Positions 1 to 4,053 of a stretch of DNA of 5,659 nucleotides are shown one piece after another (position 1 is the stretch's first letter; each line of letters opens with the position of its first letter). Made by a program: the position numbers and the translations under genes. The notes below the pieces were generated by a model. It saw only the letters and a program-made list of their open reading frames with translations. It was not told the origin of the DNA and ran no database searches. The DNA comes from Candidatus Latescibacterota bacterium (GTDB taxonomy: Bacteria; Latescibacterota; 4484-107; B68-G9): assembly GCA_012961755.1 (NCBI GenBank), contig DTYS01000173.1, forward strand, positions 1 through 5,659, read 5' to 3'.

Positions 1-335
1 ACCTCCCTTCCTATCCTCCAGCCCCCAAGCTGTGCCTCGGACGAGCCGAAGAACTTCTTCACAGCATCCCATCCGAGGGTGTCCCCCCACTTAGATGATT
101 CGTATATGGCCTCTGGCGGTGGAGGGATGCGCCATTCTCTCCAGCTCGGATCCGAAAGCACCCAGATCACCCCGTCCCTCACTTCCCCGACCGTGAGGTT
201 CCTCAGGGCCCAAAGGTACCCTCCCACAAGGCCCTCGTCCTCGGGCACGCCGAGGGCCCTGAACATCACCCTTATCCAGTAGGCCTTATCCGTCAGGGCC
301 CTTATGAGCACGCTGTCGGGGAGGAGGTCTAGCAC
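1..335 (-). CDS. Tryptophan-rich hypothetical protein, N-terminal part (3' end outside window)
   Basis: I do not recognise this protein. The frame is open without a stop from about 392 down to the window edge, with the G/C-rich third positions and AGG/ATA codons of its neighbours, so it is very probably coding. About 111 residues are visible. The start (LDLLPDSVLIRALTDKAYW) is amphipathic and is followed by YLWALRNL, DGVIWVLSD, a WREW segment, a PPPP stretch and KWGDTLGWDAVKKFFG. Tryptophan is unusually frequent. No signal peptide or clear membrane segment is seen. The start is uncertain: GTG at 335 has a GAGGGG about 13 nt upstream, TTG at 356 would leave a 10-nt gap after the GH99-like gene, and GTG at 392 would overlap that gene. 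I chose 335 for its purine-rich site. The close spacing makes it the next operon member, so a link to glycan metabolism is possible by context only. Confidence 0.6.
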   Translation of the reverse strand, partial: MLDLLPDSVLIRALTDKAYWIRVMFRALGVPEDEGLVGGYLWALRNLTVGEVRDGVIWVLSDPSWREWRIPPPPEAIYESSKWGDTLGWDAVKKFFGSSEAQLGGWRIGRE

Positions 336-366
336 GGTCCAAAGTAGTCCCCTCAACGGTCGCGCG

Positions 367-1365
367 TTACGCTTCCCTGAACATCCTCGCACGCTGTCTG
401 GTGAGGGTTATGTAGTCATGGCCGTACTCCACGCTCGGCTCTATCTGACTTCCCTCGTACCATTCGTTCCAGGATGTGACGAAGATCCAATCCGGATCGC
501 AGGAGAGGGCAACGTCCCAGGAATCTATGTAGTACCCTCCGTCCCTACGGGGCTCAAGGAGCCTCTCTCCCGAGGGCCACCTTACCTTGTCGTGGTCGAA
601 GCCGGGGGTGACGGTGGCCGCGAAAAGCTTGCCCCTTTCGTGCAGGGCCTCGGCGGCCCTCCTGTAAAGGGGACCCAGGTCCACGCCCCTCGTCGTGAAG
701 CCTATGGGATTGTAAGTGTGTAGGCCGTCCATAGGCTCGACGTACTCGGGGTCCAGGCTGTCCCCTATAAGGAAAAGTTCGTACCCCTCAGTCTCCAATT
801 CCCCCCTTACGGCCCTCCACTCCTCGACGTCGTCCTCACAAGCCCTCCTCACCTGCTCCATGACCCTGCCGTATACCACCACGACCGGCCTCCCCTCCAC
901 CTTCAGCCACCTCGGGCTCTTACAGTACTCGTCGGCTATCCTCCTGAGGTCCTCCCTCAGGTTGGTAAGCACGGACTCACCCCCGTATTCTGCGGTCTCG
1001 TAGTAGAGCGTAATCTGGAAGTCCTCGGGCGAGATCTCTAAGAGCTTCCTGAGGGTCGCGTTCGCGCTCCTGGCGGAGGTGCCCCTTCCCACCCTGTCCG
1101 GGAAGCCCCACCACGAGACTATGAACCCATCGAGCCCGGCCTGTTTGGCCTGGTATATGTGCCTCCTTACGGTGTAATCGCTGCTCGAGTCGTACAGGCC
1201 ATCCAAGGGGTAACAGGGCGTAGGTGTCTCCCTCCTCCCCCTCGTCACCTTCTCGGGGTCGTACCCATAGATGTTCCATCCAGCCCACTCCCTCAGGACC
1301 CCCGTCCCCCAGGGGGTCCCGTACCAGGCGTAGTAGAAAGCTAAGACCTTCCTCCCGTACGGCAT
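367..1365 (-). CDS. GH99-like (endo-alpha-mannosidase-type) glycoside hydrolase
   Basis: This is a 332-residue (beta/alpha)8-type glycosidase resembling GH99 / WbsX-like proteins, whose characterised members (glycoprotein endo-alpha-1,2-mannosidase, bacterial endo-mannanases) cleave internal alpha-mannosidic bonds with retention. Visible marks, in order: the first strand KVLAFYYAWYGTPWG (residues 6-20), GLDGFIVSWWG (77-87), the strand RPVVVVYGR (159-167), LHTYNPIG (215-222), TVTPGFDHDKVR (251-262), and the C-terminal SWNEWYEGSQIEPS (298-311). The last motif carries a Glu pair three residues apart (E301, E304), matching the EWHE catalytic pair of GH99 with Tyr in place of His. At 332 residues it is shorter than typical bacterial GH99 enzymes, and it has no signal peptide, so it is probably cytoplasmic. 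The ATG at 1365 has an AGGAGG site 5 nt upstream and lies 28 nt after the DUF1080 gene, consistent with one operon. The fold and class are fairly sure; the mannosidase substrate is inference. Confidence 0.88.
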   Translation of the reverse strand: MPYGRKVLAFYYAWYGTPWGTGVLREWAGWNIYGYDPEKVTRGRRETPTPCYPLDGLYDSSSDYTVRRHIYQAKQAGLDGFIVSWWGFPDRVGRGTSARSANATLRKLLEISPEDFQITLYYETAEYGGESVLTNLREDLRRIADEYCKSPRWLKVEGRPVVVVYGRVMEQVRRACEDDVEEWRAVRGELETEGYELFLIGDSLDPEYVEPMDGLHTYNPIGFTTRGVDLGPLYRRAAEALHERGKLFAATVTPGFDHDKVRWPSGERLLEPRRDGGYYIDSWDVALSCDPDWIFVTSWNEWYEGSQIEPSVEYGHDYITLTRQRARMFREA

Positions 1366-1370
1366 GGCCT

Positions 1371-1376
1371 CCTCCT
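1371..1376 (-). promoter_or_regulatory. Shine-Dalgarno site of the GH99-like gene
   Basis: AGGAGG lies 5 nt before the ATG at 1365, inside the 28-nt gap between the DUF1080 and GH99-like genes. It fixes the start of the GH99-like protein at MPYGRKVL, which matches where the first beta strand of the barrel should begin. Confidence 0.75.
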
Positions 1377-1393
1377 ATTTCAGGACGACCTCC

Positions 1394-2128
1394 TCATCCC
1401 CGGTCATATTCTCCGAGGGGCCTGTACCATATGTTCCTGAACCTCACGGGGTCCCCGTGGTCCTGGAGCATGAGGGGCCCTACGGGAGGATGGGACCTGT
1501 ACTGGGGCACTATCCTGTGGCCCGTGGGACCCATAAGTTCTGTATGGTTGTGCACCACCACGCCGTTGTGGATGAGGGTGAGGTACGCCGGACGTACGAG
1601 CCTACCGTCCTCGAACCTCGGGGTTTCCCATATTATGTCGTACGTCTGCCACTCCCCCGGCCTCCGGCACGCGCTCACGAGGGGCGGGTACTGTCCGTAT
1701 ATGGCGGCCGTCCATCCGTCCGCATACGTGGGGTTACCGTAGCAGTCCAGGACCTGTATCTCATAAAGCCCCATGAGGAAGACGCCACTGTTGCCCCTGC
1801 CCTGGCTCTCGCCCCTGACTTCCGCCGGAGCTGCCCATTCTATATGTAGCTGGCAGTCCCCGAACTCATCCTTCGTCCGGATGTTGCCCGTACCGGGCAC
1901 CACCTCCACGTACCCGTCCTCGACCTTCCACCTGGCCTCCCCCCCGTCCTTGACGCTGACCCAACCCGACAAGTCCGTTCCGTCGAAGAGCACTACGGCG
2001 TCCGAAGGTGGATCCCCCGGCCTCGCGCCCGGGACCACCACGCGGGGGTGAGGTCTATCCGCGTCGTGGACCCTGTACTTCGATCCGGGGAGAAACGGGG
2101 TGTCGTCGTAGCCCAATTTCCCGCCCAT
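1394..2128 (-). CDS. DUF1080 / 3-keto-disaccharide hydrolase-type domain protein
   Basis: This 244-residue protein is a single concanavalin-like jelly-roll of the DUF1080 family (PF06439), some members of which hydrolyse 3-keto-glycosides made by sugar-oxidising dehydrogenases. Visible motifs: an N-terminal GYDDTPFLPGSKYRVHDADR segment (residues 6-25), VVLFDGTDLSGW (45-56), GDCQLHIEW (90-98), GRGNSGVFLMGLYEIQVLD (110-128), YPPLVSACRRPGEWQTYDI (147-165), and GPLMLQDHGDPVRFRNIWY (217-235). All signature blocks are present, so the domain is complete. The frame is open further upstream to an ATG at 2203, but that would add a basic 25-residue leader with no ribosome site. The ATG at 2128 has AAGGAGG 6 nt upstream and begins just before the conserved N-terminal block. 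No signal peptide is seen, although many bacterial members are exported. It lies between a sialidase-like and a GH99-like gene, which suggests a glycan-degradation role. Family assignment is strong; substrate is unknown. Confidence 0.92.
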   Translation of the reverse strand: MGGKLGYDDTPFLPGSKYRVHDADRPHPRVVVPGARPGDPPSDAVVLFDGTDLSGWVSVKDGGEARWKVEDGYVEVVPGTGNIRTKDEFGDCQLHIEWAAPAEVRGESQGRGNSGVFLMGLYEIQVLDCYGNPTYADGWTAAIYGQYPPLVSACRRPGEWQTYDIIWETPRFEDGRLVRPAYLTLIHNGVVVHNHTELMGPTGHRIVPQYRSHPPVGPLMLQDHGDPVRFRNIWYRPLGEYDRG

Positions 2129-2134
2129 CGCTCT

Positions 2135-2141
2135 CCTCCTT
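2135..2141 (-). promoter_or_regulatory. Shine-Dalgarno site deciding the DUF1080 start
   Basis: AAGGAGG lies 6 nt before the ATG at 2128. The alternative upstream ATG at 2203 has no purine-rich site in front of it (GCCTTTATCT precedes it). This makes the 244-residue product the better call than the 269-residue extension. Confidence 0.75.
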
Positions 2142-2187
2142 GTCTTTTGACCTGAGGCTTCCCGCTCCATGCTCCGCACCCGATCGA

Positions 2188-2210
2188 CCCTATATTTGGC
2201 CATAGATAAA
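2188..2210 (-). promoter_or_regulatory. Possible archaeal-type internal promoter (TATA-like) before the DUF1080 gene
   Basis: The 91-nt gap between the sialidase-like stop (2220) and the DUF1080 start (2128) is the only true spacer in the window. On the minus strand it holds two A/T-rich elements in otherwise GC-rich DNA: TTTATCTA (2210-2203), one mismatch from the archaeal TATA consensus TTTATATA, and AAATATAG (2197-2190). Transcription from about 25 nt downstream would give a leader of roughly 40-50 nt carrying the AAGGAGG site. No convincing BRE is seen. This could be a second start point for the DUF1080/GH99 half of the operon. It is weak evidence without transcript data, and depends on the organism being an archaeon. 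Confidence 0.3.
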
Positions 2211-2219
2211 GGCGGTGTT

Positions 2220-3296
2220 CTAGACTCCCTTCTTCCTCAGGAACTCCTCCTCGTCTATCCTGAGCCTCAGGGGCACGGGTTCCTTCCACATCTTCTCTGC
2301 GAAGGCGAACCCCGCTATAACCCAGAGTTCCCCCGGCCTACGCTCGAATATGTACGGGTAGCTGAGCTGTCCCCCCCTCTGCCGTGCGATGACCACGGGT
2401 TCGGTCCAGCTCTCCCCATCGTCCTCTGAGAAGGCTATCGAAAGCTCTTCCCTATGCCATGACGGCCTCTCCTCCGACGCCGGTCCCGGCTCACTCCTAG
2501 GCCAAGTTCCTCCTTCCGGGTTGAGCCTGTTCCAGACCAAGACGAGCCTGCCGCTTCCCAGCCTCAGCAAGTATCCCGGGGAGCTGCTCGCATCTATCCG
2601 GCTGGGAAGTACCGTCCTCCAGTACCTCCCCCCATCGTCCGAAAAAGCCTGCCAGAACCTGTCCAAGTTGGTCCTTATGAGCATAAGGAGCCTTCCGTCG
2701 TTCAGTTCCGCCACCGTGGGCTCGGTGGCCCCGTCGTGGTGGCCGTGCCCTCCGAGGTCTATAAAGTTGCTCCTCCTCCAACTTACCCCTTCATCGTCCG
2801 ATATGAAAGAACAGACGATCCACCTTCCCGGGTCGCTCACCAAGTGCTCTATTGTAGCCACCAGCCTCCCACCGCTTGTCTGTATGAATCCGAAGAAGTT
2901 AGCATTGTAGCCTCCCAGAAGCTTCTGCCTGTCGGTCCAGGTCCTTCCCCCGTCCGTGCTCCTTACCGCACAAAGCTCGAGCCTGCAGTCCTCTTTGGGT
3001 TCCCCCCTCTCCTCGTCCCAACTGAAGTTGTACGTTGTGAAGTCCAAGTACACGATGACTATGGTCCCATCCCTGGTCCTCAGCATTTGGAAGGAGGCCG
3101 GCTCGTCCGGGTTTATGCCCTCGCACACGGGCCACGCCTCCGACCAGGTCCTCCCGTCGTCCCTGCTTACCCTGAACCCTTCCTTGTCTACGGTCGCTAT
3201 ACTCCCGTCCTCCATGAGGACGAAGGGACCGTTCCTGTCCACCTGCAACGGGCGACACAGCGGATGCACCCAGCGACCCTCGCTCGTTCCGGACAT
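2220..3296 (-). CDS. Sialidase-like BNR/Asp-box beta-propeller protein
   Basis: This 358-residue protein is a sialidase-superfamily six-bladed propeller of the BNR_2 type. Five Asp boxes (S-x-D-x-G-x-x-W) are visible at residues 44-51, 113-120, 166-173, 219-226 and 290-297, spaced as one per blade. Other family marks are NGPFVLMEDGSI (22-33), EPTVAELNDGRLLMLIRT (192-209), SPGYLLRLGSGRLVLVWN (239-256) and LSYPYIFERRPGELWVIAGF (311-330), the last like the YP-x-n-G block of BNR_2 proteins. The classical FRIP arginine motif of GH33 enzymes is not evident, so true exo-sialidase activity is unproven; it may act on another sugar acid or glycoside. There is no signal peptide. The ATG at 3296 has AAAGGAGG 5 nt upstream and sits where the propeller begins. 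The reading frame is also open upstream of this ATG into the neighbouring gene, but that stretch shows no propeller sequence. Fold confidence is high, substrate confidence low. Confidence 0.9.
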   Translation of the reverse strand: MSGTSEGRWVHPLCRPLQVDRNGPFVLMEDGSIATVDKEGFRVSRDDGRTWSEAWPVCEGINPDEPASFQMLRTRDGTIVIVYLDFTTYNFSWDEERGEPKEDCRLELCAVRSTDGGRTWTDRQKLLGGYNANFFGFIQTSGGRLVATIEHLVSDPGRWIVCSFISDDEGVSWRRSNFIDLGGHGHHDGATEPTVAELNDGRLLMLIRTNLDRFWQAFSDDGGRYWRTVLPSRIDASSSPGYLLRLGSGRLVLVWNRLNPEGGTWPRSEPGPASEERPSWHREELSIAFSEDDGESWTEPVVIARQRGGQLSYPYIFERRPGELWVIAGFAFAEKMWKEPVPLRLRIDEEEFLRKKGV

Positions 3297-4053
3297 TGTG
3301 GCCTCCTTTCGTGAAGTATTGGGTCGTGTGTGAAGATGTCCTGGCCCGTAGGCAGGAAGGGCCAGAACTTCCCCTGAACCGATCGAACCCTCTGAGCCAC
3401 CCTTCGACCATCTCCTCCGATGAAGGGGATATCTCGGTCCGCTCGAGCTTCTCGCCCCTGTCCGCCCTTAAGAAGTCGCTGTAGTCCTTGCAGTCCCCGG
3501 AGCAGTACCTGACTATCATCCCCCCCACCCCGCATATGAGGAGGGGGAGGGCCATGACCTTAGAAGTATATGGACAGAGGAAGAGCAGGACGTTCCTGTA
3601 CCTCCCCTCCAACATGGGTACGAACATGTGGCATACCACGTCCTCCGAGGAGGTCATTATATAGAAGTCCGCCCCGCACTTCAGAGCCCTCCTCCCTACC
3701 TCCCCTATCCTGCAGCCTATACAGGGCTCCCTCACCTTCCCCGAGGAAAGCAGGACGCAGTCATGGTTGAACCTCCCCGAGGGGCAGTTCAGGGGCTTCA
3801 TGCAGAATCCGAACCCCACAAGCCACCCTTCCCCGACCTCGGAGGGACCAAGGAGGAGGACCTCGTCGTGGTCCTGGACCCCCCTCCTCCACCTCGTGTA
3901 CTTCAGGAGGCCCGAGACGGTCCTAAGGGGATGCCTCAGGGCGACCTTAAGGAGGAAGACCCGGCCGTACCTACGGAAGAAGCTCGAAAGTGAGAACTCC
4001 CATAGGTCGAAGCCCAAAAGCGCGCACCTGTCCAGGCGGGACAGGAACCTCAT
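3197..4053 (-). CDS. Cysteine-rich protein of unknown family, apparent frameshift near its 3' end
   Basis: I do not recognise the family. The ATG at 4053 overlaps the stop of the upstream dikinase gene as ATGA, implying translational coupling; no proper ribosome site is present. Residues 1-60 are basic and hydrophobic (LSSFFRRYGRVFLLKVALRH). Then comes a domain with cysteines at 84, 90, 99, 111, 114, 126, 141, 160, 174, 184 and 188, including FCMKPLNCPSGRFNHDC (83-99) and PCIGC (110-114), followed by YIMTSSED (131-138). This suggests an Fe-S cluster or other metal site, by inference. The starting frame is coding-like to about residue 228 (position 3372). After that it stays open to a stop at 2899-2901 but reads as an antiphase shadow of the sialidase-like gene. 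The -1 frame gives a more protein-like continuation (KFWPFLPTGQDIFTHDPILH) and stops at 3197-3199, overlapping the sialidase-like gene by 100 nt. The coordinates given assume that frameshift; the true 3' end is unresolved. Confidence 0.6.
3302..3309 (-). promoter_or_regulatory. Shine-Dalgarno site of the sialidase-like gene
   Basis: AAAGGAGG lies 5 nt before the ATG at 3296 and is the strongest ribosome site in the window. It falls inside the apparent 3' end of the upstream cysteine-rich gene, so the two genes abut or overlap. Confidence 0.75.
3368..3375 (-). other. Suspected frameshift point in the cysteine-rich gene
   Basis: On the minus strand the gene reads AGG GGA AGT here, after a GC3-rich, protein-like stretch ending in GWLRGFDRFRG. 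Adding one G to the four-G run (3374-3371) would give AGG GGG AAG TTC TGG and switch to the -1 frame, whose third positions are much more G/C-rich over the next 25 codons. This fits a one-base deletion, either in the genome or in the assembly. The site is not a canonical X-XXY-YYZ slippery heptamer, so programmed frameshifting is unlikely. Confidence 0.45.
4050..4053 (-). promoter_or_regulatory. ATGA stop/start overlap (translational coupling)
   Basis: The dikinase stop TGA (4052-4050) shares two bases with the ATG (4053-4051) of the cysteine-rich gene. Only AAGG directly abutting the ATG is present upstream, too close to act as a normal ribosome site. Translation of the second gene probably depends on termination-reinitiation, which suggests co-production of the two proteins. 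Confidence 0.7.

Noticed and set aside
1224..1849. Overlapping plus-strand open frames opposite the GH99-like and DUF1080 genes
   Set aside because: They lack ribosome sites and family motifs, and have shadow-like composition (Pro/Ser/Arg-rich). Both minus-strand genes have complete signature motifs over this interval.
2129..2203. Upstream start for the DUF1080 gene at 2203, adding 25 residues
   Set aside because: There is no ribosome site before 2203, the added residues are basic and match no part of the family, and AAGGAGG is well placed for 2128.
2899..3296. Continuation of the cysteine-rich frame down to the stop at 2899, giving a 384-residue protein
   Set aside because: This stretch lies antiphase inside the well-supported sialidase-like gene and has the Gly/Arg/Ser-rich look of a shadow (for example VAGGQERSLRPHGG). 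Propeller motifs occupy the other frame throughout.
3366..3380. Programmed -1 ribosomal frameshift in the cysteine-rich gene
   Set aside because: The AGG GGA AGT context is not an X-XXY-YYZ slippery heptamer and I see no obvious stimulatory stem-loop. A simple one-base deletion explains the data better.
3297..3420. Natural fusion of the cysteine-rich protein with the sialidase-like propeller, since the propeller frame is open upstream of its ATG
   Set aside because: The upstream stretch in that frame has poor third-position bias and a shadow-like sequence, and a strong ribosome site sits right before ATG 3296.
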